The notes: generated by a model not told the origin, from the letters alone. Positions 45,971 to 55,530 are shown, counted from the first letter of the stretch. The stretch: 64,000 bases of DNA from Trichocoleus sp. (GCA_036702865.1 DATNQD010000043.1:1-64000), one strand, 5' to 3'. Program-made: numbers and translations.

Positions 45971-48451
45971 ATGGTAGCTAATCCCCCGAAACCAACGATC
46001 GAAGAATCGATTAGCTCATTTGGTGTCGCGAGATCCACCATTAAAGGCAACCCCCTCAGTCCTGAAGAACTAAAAAAGATGCATGCTTTTTGGCGTGCTG
46101 CCAATTATCTCGCAGTTGGGATGATTCATCTGAGAGAGAACCCGCTGCTTCAAGAACCGATCAAGCCAGAGCAGATCAAGAATCGCCTCTTGGGTCACTG
46201 GGGTTCCAGTCCGGGGATCAGCTTTATCTACACCCATATGAACCGGGTGATCAAGCAGCAAGATCTGGACATGATCTATGTGGTCGGTCCTGGACATGGT
46301 GCGCCCGGATTTCTCGGACCTTGCTATTTAGAGGGAACCTACTCGGAGATCTATCCCGACAAAAGCGAAGATCTGGAAGGAATGAAAAAATTCTTTAAGG
46401 AATTCTCCTTCCCCGGTGGCATTGGTAGCCACTGCACGCCCGAAACACCTGGCTCAATTCATGAGGGTGGCGAATTGGGCTACAGCCTGTCTCACGCCTA
46501 CGGTGCTGCCTACGATAACCCTGATCTAATCGTTGTGGCGTTGGTCGGTGATGGCGAATCTGAAACAGGTCCTCTGGCAACGTCCTGGCACTCCAACAAG
46601 TTCATTAATCCCAGTCGGGATGGTGCAGTGCTGCCAATTCTGCATCTCAATGGCTATAAAATTAACAACCCCACAATCCCGGCAAGGATCAGTCATGAGG
46701 AGTTGGAAAATCTGTTTCGGGGTTATGGCTATAAGCCTTATTTTGTAGAAGGTTCAGATCCCGAATCGATGCATCAGGCAATGGCAGCGACCCTGGATCA
46801 CTGTATTGCCGAAATTAAAGAAATTCAGCAAAAAGCCAGATCAACAGGAGTTGTAGAGCGTCCTCGTTGGCCGATGATTGTTTTCCGCAGTCCAAAGGGC
46901 TGGTCTGGCCCTGAATCGATCGATGGACACAAGGTTGAAGGGTTTTGGCGGGCGCATCAGGTGCCAATGACTGATGTGAAAAAGAATCCAGAACATCTAG
47001 TGTTGCTGGAGCAGTGGCTGCGGAGCTATAAGCCGGAAGAGCTGTTTGATGCACAGGGTCGGCTAATTCCCGAGCTGAAAGAGCTGACGCCTCAAGGAAA
47101 TCGGCGGGTTGGTGCGAACCCTCATGCGAATGGTGGGCTATTGCGAAAAGATTTGCGCCTCCCAGATTTCCGAGATTATGGAATCGATATTACAAAGCCC
47201 GGTTATCTTCAGGCAGAAAACACTCGTCCACTAGGAGTTTTCCTGCGAGATGTAATGCGTCTCAATTCAAATAACTTCCGCGTCTTTGGACCTGACGAAA
47301 ATACCTCAAACAAACTGACTGCGATCTATGAGGTCAGCAAGAAGTTTTGGATCGAGGAGTTTTTGCCAGAAGACCTGGACGGCAGCGAACTCTCCACTGA
47401 AGGACGAGTCATGGAGATGCTGAGTGAGCATACGCTTGAAGGCTGGCTTGAAGGCTATTTACTCACTGGACGGCATGGCTTCTTCTCAACCTATGAATCG
47501 TTTGTCCATGTGATCGATTCCATGATCAACCAGCACTGCAAATGGCTGGAGATCTGCAATCACATCTCCTGGAGAACTGATATTTCTTCGCTCAATTTGC
47601 TCATTACCTCAACGGTCTGGCGACAAGATCACAATGGATTTACCCATCAAGATCCAGGCTTTTTAGATGTTGTAGTGAACAAAAGCCCAGGAGTGACGCG
47701 CATCTATCTGCCGCCTGATGTCAATACACTGCTTTCAGTCACAAACCATTGTTTGAACAGTAAGAACTATGTCAATGTGATCGTTTCTGATAAGCAACTG
47801 CACTTGCAGTACATGAGCATGGAAGATGCGATCGTCCATTGCACCAAGGGCATTGGCATCTGGGACTGGGCAAGCAACGATCAAGGCTGCGAGCCGGATG
47901 TAATCATGGCTTCTGCTGGTGATATTCCAACACTAGAAGCACTCGCTGCAACGGTAATGCTCTGGGAAGAATTCCCTGATCTGAAGATTCGCTTTATCAA
48001 TGTCGTTGATCTGTTCAGGCTGCAACCGAGTTCCGAGCATCCCCACGGCTTGAGTGACAAAGACTTTGATAGTCTGTTTACGCTCGATAAACCCATTATC
48101 TTTAACTTCCACGGTTATCCCTGGCTGATTCATCGCCTCGCTTATCGTCGCCATAATCATGCCAATCTGCATGTCCGGGGCTATAAGGAAAAGGGCAATA
48201 TCAACACCCCACTGGAGCTAGCAATTAGCAACAACATCGATCGCTTTAGTCTGGCAATGGATGTGATCGATCGTGTGCCTAAATTGCGAGTTGCAGGGGC
48301 ACATGCCAAAGAGAAATTCAAGAATATGCAGATTGAATGTCGTAACTACGCTTACGAATATGGCGTCGATAAAACTGAAATCCTGGAGTGGAAATGGCCG
48401 GGTGCGCCGGGTGGAGTTGCGCCTGCTCATGAAGATGCACCAACCAGTTAA
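45971..48451 (+). CDS. xfp: Phosphoketolase (xylulose-5-phosphate/fructose-6-phosphate)
   Basis: 826 residues, the usual length. A ThDP enzyme that splits xylulose-5-P or fructose-6-P with phosphate into acetyl-phosphate plus glyceraldehyde-3-P or erythrose-4-P, opening a carbon-saving route to acetyl-CoA. Signatures are GPGHGAPG (about 95-102), the family-specific [25 protein letters not shown] (key H, P, E, G residues), [13 protein letters not shown] for Mg-ThDP binding (about 192-204), the pyrimidine-domain [14 protein letters not shown] and the C-terminal [14 protein letters not shown]-like segment. Start ATG 45971 with two AGGAG copies upstream. A terminator follows at 48533. Confidence 0.97.
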   Translation: MVANPPKPTIEESISSFGVARSTIKGNPLSPEELKKMHAFWRAANYLAVGMIHLRENPLLQEPIKPEQIKNRLLGHWGSSPGISFIYTHMNRVIKQQDLDMIYVVGPGHGAPGFLGPCYLEGTYSEIYPDKSEDLEGMKKFFKEFSFPGGIGSHCTPETPGSIHEGGELGYSLSHAYGAAYDNPDLIVVALVGDGESETGPLATSWHSNKFINPSRDGAVLPILHLNGYKINNPTIPARISHEELENLFRGYGYKPYFVEGSDPESMHQAMAATLDHCIAEIKEIQQKARSTGVVERPRWPMIVFRSPKGWSGPESIDGHKVEGFWRAHQVPMTDVKKNPEHLVLLEQWLRSYKPEELFDAQGRLIPELKELTPQGNRRVGANPHANGGLLRKDLRLPDFRDYGIDITKPGYLQAENTRPLGVFLRDVMRLNSNNFRVFGPDENTSNKLTAIYEVSKKFWIEEFLPEDLDGSELSTEGRVMEMLSEHTLEGWLEGYLLTGRHGFFSTYESFVHVIDSMINQHCKWLEICNHISWRTDISSLNLLITSTVWRQDHNGFTHQDPGFLDVVVNKSPGVTRIYLPPDVNTLLSVTNHCLNSKNYVNVIVSDKQLHLQYMSMEDAIVHCTKGIGIWDWASNDQGCEPDVIMASAGDIPTLEALAATVMLWEEFPDLKIRFINVVDLFRLQPSSEHPHGLSDKDFDSLFTLDKPIIFNFHGYPWLIHRLAYRRHNHANLHVRGYKEKGNINTPLELAISNNIDRFSLAMDVIDRVPKLRVAGAHAKEKFKNMQIECRNYAYEYGVDKTEILEWKWPGAPGGVAPAHEDAPTS

Positions 48452-48532
48452 TTGAGTCTGCTCGATCCAGGCTCGTTGCAGCAGTTTCATGCAAACATTT
48501 CTCTCTAATCCATTCTCTATAATTCAGCGGGT

Positions 48533-48559
48533 GGGCAGTCTGTCTGCCCTATTTTGTTT
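48533..48559 (+). terminator. Rho-independent terminator after xfp
   Basis: GGGCAG (48533-48538) pairs with CTGCCC (48544-48549) around TCTGT and is followed by TATTTTGTTT. Confidence 0.7.
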
Positions 48560-48680
48560 CCCTCACCTTGTTGCCTATCCCCTATCCCTTGCCATTTCTC
48601 TCTTCGGTCAGGCGTATTCTCAGGCTCAGTTATGTTAATAACTCAAAAGCAAATCATTCCATCCAAACTTTGTTGAGCAA

Positions 48681-49220
48681 ATGCGAGATCTGCAAGTAGA
48701 TTGGGCAAGCATTTTAACGCGAGATGTGCCTGCCCTGGAAATTATTACACGAGGTACGATCGTCTATGTTGCGCTCTTCCTAATTCTGCGTCTGGTGCTC
48801 AAACGGCAAGCGGGAGCCGTAGGCATGACCGATCTACTCGTGGTTGTATTAATTGCCGATGCAGCCCAAAATGCGCTTGCAGGAGACTATCATTCCATTC
48901 CTGATGGTATCCTTCTCGTTTCCACCATTATTTTCTGGAGCTATGTGCTGGATTGGTTAGGGTATCATTTTCCCAAAATGCAGCGCTTCATTCATCCACC
49001 GCCACTGCCGCTGATCAAAAATGGACAGGTGCTTCGACATAATATGCGAAAAGAATTGATTACCGAAAGCGAGTTGATGACTCAAATCCGGGAACAAGGG
49101 GTTGAAGATATGAAAAACGTGAAGCTGGCTTTTATGGAAGGCGACGGCTATATCAGCATTATCACAACCGAGGAGCAGGCTCCGGTTCGCAATGAGCGTC
49201 GCCAAGACAACCGAGGATAA
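48681..49220 (+). CDS. DUF421 (YetF-like) membrane protein
   Basis: 179 residues. Three membrane helices (about 20-40, 48-66, 76-96) lead to a cytosolic domain with the family features LIKNGQVLRHNMRKELITESELMTQIREQGVEDMKNVKLAFMEGDG, described here by key residues G, M, E, L and the final E-G-D-G. YetF-type proteins are associated with Bacillus spores and envelopes; no reaction is proven. Start ATG 48681. It is convergent with the DoxX-like gene (3 bp apart). Confidence 0.88.
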   Translation: MRDLQVDWASILTRDVPALEIITRGTIVYVALFLILRLVLKRQAGAVGMTDLLVVVLIADAAQNALAGDYHSIPDGILLVSTIIFWSYVLDWLGYHFPKMQRFIHPPPLPLIKNGQVLRHNMRKELITESELMTQIREQGVEDMKNVKLAFMEGDGYISIITTEEQAPVRNERRQDNRG

Positions 49221-49223
49221 ATT

Positions 49224-49637
49224 TCATCCCAGGCTTGAAGCTTGTTCTACTACCCGATCGGGTTTCGTATACCAGTACGCCCAGGCAATGAGCACAAACT
49301 GAAACGGTAACCGGAATGTATGGAACCACCAGGTATCTGGAATGCCGTTTAAGTGAATATGGTTCACTGCCATGTTGATATTAGCGGGATACACCGCAAT
49401 GAAGAGGGCAATCAATCCCCAGGCAGCCGCTTGACGTAGTGCTGGAACAAATAATCCTATCCCTAGCCCGATTTCAATCACTCCACTGAGATAGACTAAT
49501 GCTGCTGGTGCTGGCAGAAATCCGGGCACAATTTTGATATAAGGCTCTGGCACAACAAAGTGAGAAATCCCTGCCGCAATAATACAAACGGCTAAAATGA
49601 CGCGCAATATTTCTTTGTTTCGCTTGAGCAATTCCAT
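49224..49637 (-). CDS. DoxX-like membrane protein
   Basis: 137 residues with four membrane helices (about 9-27, 42-64, 69-87, 107-123). AAGISHFVVPEPYIKIVPGFLPAP and LVYLSGVIEIGLGIGLFVP, quoted as key residues H, P, Y, P, G, E, G, are typical of the DoxX/DUF417-related four-helix family. Some members are subunits of quinol oxidases; here function is unknown. Start ATG 49637. Confidence 0.8.
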   Translation of the reverse strand: MELLKRNKEILRVILAVCIIAAGISHFVVPEPYIKIVPGFLPAPAALVYLSGVIEIGLGIGLFVPALRQAAAWGLIALFIAVYPANINMAVNHIHLNGIPDTWWFHTFRLPFQFVLIAWAYWYTKPDRVVEQASSLG

Positions 49638-49720
49638 TAGGTCAACCCCCCCCTGCCGAATCTCTCGATCGATTCTAGAAAGTAAGCATCAATTTCGAGA
49701 TCCCTCGCAGGTGAAGTTCC

Positions 49721-50461
49721 TCATCCTTGCTCATCCAACGGCACAGGTTGCTTCGCTGCAAAAGGCTTAATCAACAAACTAACGCCAACTGTCCAGGCGA
49801 TCGATGCCATCCAACCTGCCAAAATATCACTCGGGTAATGCACGCCCAAATACATTCTTGTCCAGCCGATCGCCAGCACATAAAGTCCGCCAACAATTAA
49901 AGCAACCCAGCGCCACCGAGACTTCCAGCTTAAAATCACCAGTGCAGCAACAAGCGTCATACTAGACATCGCATGTCCGCTTGGAAAACCATAATCAAAC
50001 TCTGGGGCTGGTGATGTCCATAGATGCGGACGAACTCGATGGAGCAGTACTTTTGCAGTGCGATTAATAACAGCACTACCCAGAAGCGCCATCAGGAAAA
50101 AAGCTGCCTGGTGCCACCGTTTTCGGATCAGGAAAAACAGCGTTAAACCGATCGCCACCGGAAACACGCCCCAAAATACGCCAGTTTTTGTCAGCAGTTC
50201 AGCAAAGCGATCGAGTTGAGGCTGCACTGTTGAGTGAATTGCAAGCAAAATCGGAATATCCCAGGTAAATCCGCCCTCGTTCTTCCAGATGTCCTCTGCA
50301 AGTTCTCCAAAAATATAAAGCGGTGCAAAGATGCCCACAAGCAGCAGCAGCAGCATTCCTCGATGAGCCACAACTTTTTGATAGATAAAGTTGAAAAACG
50401 ATTGCGCGAGATGCCAGGGATGAGGAGATGCCATAAGCAGCCAGAGACCTGCGTTAAGCAT
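49721..50461 (-). CDS. PAP2 superfamily phosphatase
   Basis: 246 residues with about six membrane helices. The three PAP2 signature motifs are present: KVLLHRVRP (K137-P145), PSGH (160-163) and TRMYLGVHYPSD (R202, H208, D212), the last with Thr in place of the usual Ser. Such enzymes dephosphorylate phosphatidate or undecaprenyl pyrophosphate at the membrane; the substrate is not decidable. Start ATG 50461. It is transcribed away from the KOW-like gene at 50608. Confidence 0.92.
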   Translation of the reverse strand: MLNAGLWLLMASPHPWHLAQSFFNFIYQKVVAHRGMLLLLLVGIFAPLYIFGELAEDIWKNEGGFTWDIPILLAIHSTVQPQLDRFAELLTKTGVFWGVFPVAIGLTLFFLIRKRWHQAAFFLMALLGSAVINRTAKVLLHRVRPHLWTSPAPEFDYGFPSGHAMSSMTLVAALVILSWKSRWRWVALIVGGLYVLAIGWTRMYLGVHYPSDILAGWMASIAWTVGVSLLIKPFAAKQPVPLDEQG

Positions 50462-50542
50462 AATTTAACAACTCCGAGTATAGTGCAATCCCACGGAGTA
50501 AGCTGTCGCAGCACATTTTGGAGGCAATCCTGTTTAGGTGGA

Positions 50543-50579
50543 TTGACTTAGGTTAAGAAAAGGTTATAAGGTCTTAACC
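50543..50579 (+). promoter_or_regulatory. Promoter with operator-like inverted repeat
   Basis: TTGACT (50543-50548), 16-bp spacer and TATAAG (50565-50570) form a good sigma-70-type promoter 37 bp before the TTG start at 50608. GGTTAAGA (50551-50558) and TCTTAACC (50572-50579) are perfect inverted halves with 21 bp between centres (two helical turns) enclosing the -10, as expected for a dimeric repressor site. Confidence 0.55.
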
Positions 50580-50607
50580 GAATCTTTCTCAACGATCAGG
50601 AGCAAAC

Positions 50608-50802
50608 TTGTCCGAGATTCGGATTGGAACCATCGTCGAAATTCTTCAGCCCGATTATGCGGCGGGAAAAGTGGGTCGAATCGTTGCACCAGAAGTCTTG
50701 CAGAACGGACAAGCAAGCGATCGATGGATTATCAAAGTCGTTGGTGAGGACTTAATTCTCTCTCTGCTCCCAGAAGACTTCCGGTCAGTTCACACTTCTT
50801 AA
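50608..50802 (+). CDS. Small KOW/SH3-like protein
   Basis: 64 residues from a TTG at 50608 with AGGAG seven bases upstream. The sequence GTIVEILQPDYAAGKVGRIVAPE has the beta-turn-Gly pattern of KOW/SH3-like barrels, then a second strand pair (RWIIKVVGEDLILSLLPEDF, key residues). A promoter with an inverted repeat lies directly upstream. Function unknown. It overlaps the stop of the convergent gene by four bases. Confidence 0.7.
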   Translation: MSEIRIGTIVEILQPDYAAGKVGRIVAPEVLQNGQASDRWIIKVVGEDLILSLLPEDFRSVHTS

Positions 50803-51083
50803 GTCGGATCAGATGGCGGTTCTGGTGGTTCAGAGCCAATTTGCAATTCTTTCTTGCTCTGCTTCAACTGTTTGTAGAGTGCTTTAATCTCCTTATAGGC
50901 TTTGTCGGGCGACAGCTTGCCATTTGTCTCCAAAGCACAAAGGTATTCAATTCGTTGAGCAAACTCTTGAAGATTGGCGTTGAACGCAAGGTTCTGCGGC
51001 GTAAAATGTCCGCGATAGCGACTGTGAGGATACAAGAAGTTATTTTTAGCAGATTGGCTTTGAGCGGGATCGGGATCTGGCAT
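50799..51083 (-). CDS. Small soluble protein of unknown function
   Basis: 94 residues: KNNFLYPHSRYRGHFTPQNL near the start (key residues) and a helical middle with LQEFAQRIEYLCALETNGKLS and KAYKEIKALYKQLKQSKK-like charged helix, then a Pro-rich tail. I believe this family is widespread in cyanobacteria but cannot name its role. It ends inside the last four bases of the KOW-like gene. Confidence 0.68.
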   Translation of the reverse strand: MPDPDPAQSQSAKNNFLYPHSRYRGHFTPQNLAFNANLQEFAQRIEYLCALETNGKLSPDKAYKEIKALYKQLKQSKKELQIGSEPPEPPSDPT

Positions 51084-51218
51084 TAGATAAATGCGCCTGC
51101 CTTCACAAATACTTATTGCTAATCTAACCTGTCAGGCTCATAAATGGGAGTGTTCCAGGTATCCAAATCGAACTGTGAGAGTGTGTGCAACTAGAGAACG
51201 GATGGCAAGCCCGCCGCT

Positions 51219-51452
51219 TTAGTCGTTTGCCCATTCCTTCTGAGGCACTAATTCACTGATGCGATCGCGCAGCAAAAAACCACTCTGCTCTAGCTCATTC
51301 ACAATCAGATCCCAATCGCGCAGCGGGAAGCACTGGCAGAGTATATAGAGCGGCTGATGACAGCTCACCTTGCCTTTTTGCAGAAAACAGCGCACTTCCT
51401 CTTGAATCATGTCCAGCGAATAGCGGATTTTGGGGAGTGAGTTCGTTAGCAT
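51219..51452 (-). CDS. DUF4327-like protein
   Basis: 77 residues. YSLDMIQEEVRCFLQKGKVS, QPLYILCQCFPLRDW and FLLRDRISEL follow the pattern of the small cyanobacterial DUF4327 family (key residues Y-S-L, Q-P-I/L-Y, L-C, L-R-D-R-I). Function unknown; no membrane helix. Confidence 0.68.
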   Translation of the reverse strand: MLTNSLPKIRYSLDMIQEEVRCFLQKGKVSCHQPLYILCQCFPLRDWDLIVNELEQSGFLLRDRISELVPQKEWAND

Positions 51453-51549
51453 GTGGGTTAAACTCCAGCGATTGTAGATGACAACTATAAGAAAGAGCGA
51501 ATGACTCGATCAAAACTGACGAGCTAGACCAAACTCGGTGAGAAGCAAA

Positions 51550-51873
51550 TCAGTTCTGCGGCTTAATGGATTGGTTCGTTCGGTTGACCGTTCCCCACAC
51601 CATTGCAGGATGCCCGATCGATCGTTGGCTCATCGTCCAAAGATAAGCATTGGGATGGTGCTCCTTCAGCCACTGCAAAACCCATTGACTGTCCTGGTCT
51701 GAAAGCTGCTCTGAAACGTTAGAGCTTCCACCTGCAAGGATAGCGATTTGCTGTAGAGCTTCATTGGCATGAGCCGGGACAACTGCACGACACCACTGCT
51801 TAACCAACTGATAAATTGTTTCTGTTTGATCCACTTGCTCCACAGTCTGTTTTTGAGAATACAGAATACTCAA
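51550..51873 (-). CDS. Conserved-looking protein of unknown function
   Basis: 107 residues, soluble. An N-terminal helix (VDQTETIYQLVKQWCRAVV), a Ser/Asp-rich turn and a WVLQWLKEHHPNAYLWTMS segment. No family recognised. ATG at 51873. It is read in the same direction as the DUF4327-like gene, 97 bp upstream. Confidence 0.6.
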   Translation of the reverse strand: MSILYSQKQTVEQVDQTETIYQLVKQWCRAVVPAHANEALQQIAILAGGSSNVSEQLSDQDSQWVLQWLKEHHPNAYLWTMSQRSIGHPAMVWGTVNRTNQSIKPQN

Positions 51874-52093
51874 TCAGTATTCTCTGATACGGTCTTTAGT
51901 AACACCGTCTGGCGGATAGATGCAGGGTTAAAGTAGACCACGTCCAGGGTTGAGAAGAAACTATCCACCTGGATAGCCATCTGGTTGTAGCTACTAGATC
52001 GAGTCGCCTCCATACTGAATTGAATAACTTAAACCGTTGTCTCAATTGTTTTTTAATTCTTCAGTGGTTGCTCTGACTTATTCAGGAGATGTC

Positions 52094-52405
52094 GTGCAAG
52101 GAAGGCGAATCATGGTCATCGGTCAAGATGTGCCACTGGTACAGCGTCTCAGTCGATACTGCCTGGAGCTTGGGGCAGAAGTGTTTCCTTACTATGGCAC
52201 GCCTACTAGCGAGGAGGTTGCTCTGTTTAACCCCGAAGCCTCCATCTTTTGTATCCCTGACCCTCAAGAAGCATGGAACGAGATTGACCACCCATATATC
52301 TTATGGTCTGAAGCCTGTCGAGTTACCGACCAGCCCTATGTGTCAACCCTACAAGACCTGGAGCGTCATCTCAAAAAAATTTTGGTGGTCAGGAATTTGG
52401 CTTAG
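52094..52405 (+). CDS. Small receiver-like or Rossmann-like protein of unknown function
   Basis: About 103 residues from a GTG at 52094 (AGGAG five bases upstream), giving MQGRRIMVIGQDVPLVQRLS, which reads as the first strand and helix of a receiver or Rossmann-type fold. An ATG at 52112 (AAGGAAGG upstream) would cut the first strand, and a TTG at 52037 is far upstream. No acceptor Asp in the right place is seen, so it is not an ordinary response regulator. It ends four bases into the convergent NarL-type regulator. Confidence 0.55.
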   Translation: MQGRRIMVIGQDVPLVQRLSRYCLELGAEVFPYYGTPTSEEVALFNPEASIFCIPDPQEAWNEIDHPYILWSEACRVTDQPYVSTLQDLERHLKKILVVRNLA

Positions 52406-53076
52406 ATTAACCCTTCTCGAACTGCTTTAGCCGCAGCCTGAACCCGATCGTCTACGCTCAGCTTATTCAAGATCATCCGCACATAAGACTTAACCGTTCC
52501 CAGCGATAGAAAAAGCAGTTCGGCAATTTCCTGGTTTGAGCGTCCATCAGCAATTAGCTTAAGCACCTCTCGCTCACGAGTACTGAGCAGGGGAACCTGT
52601 AGATTTGCTAAAACTGGCTCTGGTGTAGTAATGGGTGGCTTTAACAGCCGAGCAACTTTACGAGCGACCTGGGGATCAAGATATGCGCCGCCGCCTTGAA
52701 TAAGATGCATGACTGCGATCAACTGCTCCCATTCAATACTCTTCAGGCAATATCCATCTGCACCTGCGGCTAACATGCCCATCACCTGGGTATCGTTGTC
52801 AAACGCGCTGAGTGCCAAAATTCGGGTTGTACTCCGATCGCTCTTAATTTTCTGAGTTGCACTAATCCCATCCATCACGGGTAAGTCAATATCCATCAGA
52901 ACGACATCAGGCTCTAGCTCTGCTGCTAACCGAACTGCCTCTGCCCCGTTCACTGCTTCGCCCACGACTCTAAACCCCGTTTCCAGGGCAAACTGTCCCT
53001 TTAAGCCGCGCCGCATCAGGGCATGGTCTTCCACCAGCAACACGCTAACTTGCGTCTGGTCATGATCCTCAGACAT
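52402..53076 (-). CDS. NarL/FixJ-family response regulator
   Basis: 224 residues from the ATG at 53076, preceded by GGGAGAAG; a longer frame to 53127 exists. Receiver (10-125): LLVEDHAL, acceptor D62 in VLMDIDLP, and K in YCLKSIE. LuxR-type DNA-binding domain (about 160-222): LSTREREVLKLIADGRSNQEIAELL and TVKSYVRMILNKL (key residues). It controls transcription when phosphorylated, most likely by the kinase encoded just upstream, whose stop codon is 17 bp before this start. Confidence 0.95.
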   Translation of the reverse strand: MSEDHDQTQVSVLLVEDHALMRRGLKGQFALETGFRVVGEAVNGAEAVRLAAELEPDVVLMDIDLPVMDGISATQKIKSDRSTTRILALSAFDNDTQVMGMLAAGADGYCLKSIEWEQLIAVMHLIQGGGAYLDPQVARKVARLLKPPITTPEPVLANLQVPLLSTREREVLKLIADGRSNQEIAELLFLSLGTVKSYVRMILNKLSVDDRVQAAAKAVREGLI

Positions 53077-53093
53077 GATTCTGCTTCTCCCTC

Positions 53094-54587
53094 TCAATCC
53101 TCCGCAGTGGACGGTAGAACAAACCAAAAAGTGCTGCCTTCACCGACTTGGCTATCAACACTGATGGTACCGCCATGAGCTTCCACAATCTGACGACACA
53201 AATAAAGCCCCAACCCTGCACCACCCCGCCGTCCTCTGCCTTGGATAAACCGATGGAAAAGACGCTCTTTTTCATGAGGCAGGATTCCCGATCCTCGATC
53301 GCAGACCGCAACCTTCACCTGATTCTTGTGCCAGGGCATGACCTCCACCAGAATTGATTGATGCACTTCACTGACTCGCACTGCATTATCAACTAAATTT
53401 TGGATGACTCGCTGAATCTCCAGCGGATCACCTGCCACGATCGGCAACACTGGAGCAATATGAATGATAATCTCGCACTGTTTCTGTGTACTTGCCTGAA
53501 CCTGAGCCGTGGCACGAGTCAAAATTCTCTGCCAGTCGATCGGGGCATGAACTAAGTTATGGCTGCCACCAGACTCATAGCGCGAGACATCTAGCAGCGT
53601 ATTGACGAGCTTAATCAAGTCCTCATTTGCTTGCTGATATTCCTCCAAAATTTCGCGCCAGCTTTCCGGCACAGCTCCAAACCCCCCATTTAACATGGGA
53701 CGCAGAGTTGCTCGGGTTGCTAAGAGCGGGGTGCGTAAATCGTGGGAGAGGGCAGAAATAAGGTCTTCAAGCTGCTGATTTCGCAGGTGGCTGCGCTCTT
53801 GGCGATCGCGGATCTCCCAAGCCATGCTGTCTAAAACAGATGCTAATCGCCCAATCTCACCTGGAGCAGAATAGTTAAGCCGCACATCCAACTGTCCGGT
53901 TCGCCAGGTTTGTCCAACTTCTGTCAGGGTTTGCAAAGGTTGCTCAACCCGTCGCCGCAGCAGCCATAGATTCCAGGCAACCCCCATCAAAATGATCAAG
54001 AGGCTGAAAACATCCATTGCCGTTCTCAGGCTGCTGAAGTAACTGACCTGCTGATTTCGCTGTTTTAGGGCTTCTTCTTCAATTTGTAAGAGGTCGTTCA
54101 TGTGATCCCGCATTGGATCAAAAAGTGTTTTTCCGGGCAGCGTGGTTCTATTTGCTGTTCCGTTTAAGACCCGTCGCGCAAACTGGCGTTGCCAACCGTC
54201 ATAGGTCGATCGAATTTGCATCAACTGTTGGAGCTGAGCCGGGTTTTGCTGCACGAGTTCATGCAGTTGGTCAAAGCTCTCTTGAAAAGCAGTTTGGGCT
54301 CGCAGGCGGTAAGGCTCTAAGATTTCTTGCCGTCCGGTGAGTAAATAACCCCGCAGGCTGGTTTGCTCATCTAAAACAGCTCCGAGCAGCCGTGCTCCTT
54401 CTCGTTCAATTAGCAGAGAATGCTGAACGCCTTTTACTGCCTTGCGGTACTGAATTTCCAGCAGCAGATTTAAGCCTGCCTGAATCAGAATCAGAAAAAC
54501 CAGAAGCAAAAAGCTTGTATACAGGGGTGCTAATAGACGCTCTTGTAGGGATGACTTGAGGGGCGATCGTCTCAAAAAATCTAGCAC
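53094..54587 (-). CDS. CHASE3-HAMP sensor histidine kinase
   Basis: 497 residues: helix (about 24-46), extracytoplasmic CHASE3 domain (about 48-185, with LDEQTSLRGYLLTGRQEIL), helix (about 190-210), HAMP (about 212-265), HisKA with SALSHDLRTPLLATRATL (H282) and HATPase (N box QNLVDNAV, DRGSGILP, GGAGLGLYLC). No receiver is fused. It forms an operon with the NarL-type regulator downstream. The pairing of a classical HisKA kinase with a NarL-type regulator is less usual than HisKA_3. Signal unknown. Confidence 0.93.
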   Translation of the reverse strand: MLDFLRRSPLKSSLQERLLAPLYTSFLLLVFLILIQAGLNLLLEIQYRKAVKGVQHSLLIEREGARLLGAVLDEQTSLRGYLLTGRQEILEPYRLRAQTAFQESFDQLHELVQQNPAQLQQLMQIRSTYDGWQRQFARRVLNGTANRTTLPGKTLFDPMRDHMNDLLQIEEEALKQRNQQVSYFSSLRTAMDVFSLLIILMGVAWNLWLLRRRVEQPLQTLTEVGQTWRTGQLDVRLNYSAPGEIGRLASVLDSMAWEIRDRQERSHLRNQQLEDLISALSHDLRTPLLATRATLRPMLNGGFGAVPESWREILEEYQQANEDLIKLVNTLLDVSRYESGGSHNLVHAPIDWQRILTRATAQVQASTQKQCEIIIHIAPVLPIVAGDPLEIQRVIQNLVDNAVRVSEVHQSILVEVMPWHKNQVKVAVCDRGSGILPHEKERLFHRFIQGRGRRGGAGLGLYLCRQIVEAHGGTISVDSQVGEGSTFWFVLPSTAED

Positions 54588-54726
54588 AACACTCTACTGA
54601 ACATTCGGCTACCGAATTCTCACAACATAAAGCCAAAGTAACCTAATCAAGTTTAGCACTGGCGGTGGTAGGAAAATGGCAGGGGAAGCAAGTGAGGCAG
54701 CAGCAAGCTTTTATCAGCCAAGCAGG

Positions 54727-54756
54727 TTGACAAATCATACTCATAATGAGTACGCT
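54727..54756 (+). promoter_or_regulatory. Promoter with perfect palindromic operator in the spacer
   Basis: TTGACA (54727-54732) and a weak -10 TACGCT (54751-54756, 18-bp spacer) flank the perfect palindrome TACTCAT-A-ATGAGTA (54738-54752). The site is 31 bp before ATG 54787, suggesting that the start of the peroxiredoxin gene is there and that a redox or metal-sensing regulator binds the spacer. Confidence 0.5.
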
Positions 54757-54786
54757 TTAGAAGTTCAACGAGCACAAGTCAGATTT

Positions 54787-55530
54787 ATGTCAGCTACATT
54801 AACAAACCGTGAAGGACAACGCATCCCGACTGTCACTTTTCGGACCCGCTACAACAATGAGTGGGTGAACGTTACAACAGATGAGTTGTTTAAGGGCAAG
54901 ACTGTGATTGTCTTTTCCTTACCCGGTGCATTTACGCCGACCTGCTCTTCAACTCACCTGCCAGGCTACAACGAGCTGGCAACAGTCTTTCACCAGAATG
55001 GCGTTGATGACATTCTTTGTCTCTCGGTCAATGATGCATTTGTGATGAACGAGTGGGCAAAAGACCAGGAATGTAGCAACTTGAGGCTGATCCCAGACGG
55101 TAACGGAGAATTTACGGAAGGGATGGGCATGTTGGTCGATAAGTCTGATCTGGGGTTTGGCAAGCGTTCGTGGCGTTACTCCATGCTGGTGAAAGATGGC
55201 GTGGTTGACAAAATGTTCATCGAACCGGATGAGCCAGGCGACCCGTTTAAAGTGTCTGATGCTCAGACAATGCTGAACTACATCAACCCTGAAGCCGCAA
55301 AACCAAAGTGCGTTTCCCTGTTCACGAAACCGGGCTGCCCTTTCTGTGCTAAGGCAAAATCGATGTTGACAGAGCGAGGGCTGCAATATGAGGAAATTGT
55401 GCTGGGCAAAGACGCCACAACTCGATCGCTCCGAGCAATCACTCAGGCAACCACTGTCCCTCAAGTATTCATTGACGGTAAGCTTATCGGTGGCTCAGAA
55501 GCGCTGGAAGCCTATCTGGCAGCAGTTTAG
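54787..55530 (+). CDS. Hybrid peroxiredoxin-glutaredoxin
   Basis: 247 residues from ATG 54787; the frame is open to 54676, but a promoter with operator lies inside that stretch and the shorter form matches the usual length of hybrid Prx5-Grx proteins. Peroxiredoxin part (1-170): [15 protein letters not shown] with peroxidatic C53, and Arg130. Glutaredoxin part (174-247): KPGCPFC with C184 and C187, TVPQVFI and GG. It reduces H2O2 and organic or lipid peroxides using glutathione. A lipid-peroxide source (dioxygenase and lipoxygenase) lies 3 kb downstream. Divergent from the two-component operon. Confidence 0.95.
   Translation: MSATLTNREGQRIPTVTFRTRYNNEWVNVTTDELFKGKTVIVFSLPGAFTPTCSSTHLPGYNELATVFHQNGVDDILCLSVNDAFVMNEWAKDQECSNLRLIPDGNGEFTEGMGMLVDKSDLGFGKRSWRYSMLVKDGVVDKMFIEPDEPGDPFKVSDAQTMLNYINPEAAKPKCVSLFTKPGCPFCAKAKSMLTERGLQYEEIVLGKDATTRSLRAITQATTVPQVFIDGKLIGGSEALEAYLAAV

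Noticed and set aside
49224-49637. Assignment of the DoxX-like protein to a quinol oxidase
   Set aside because: No partner oxidase subunit is nearby, so only the fold family is claimed.
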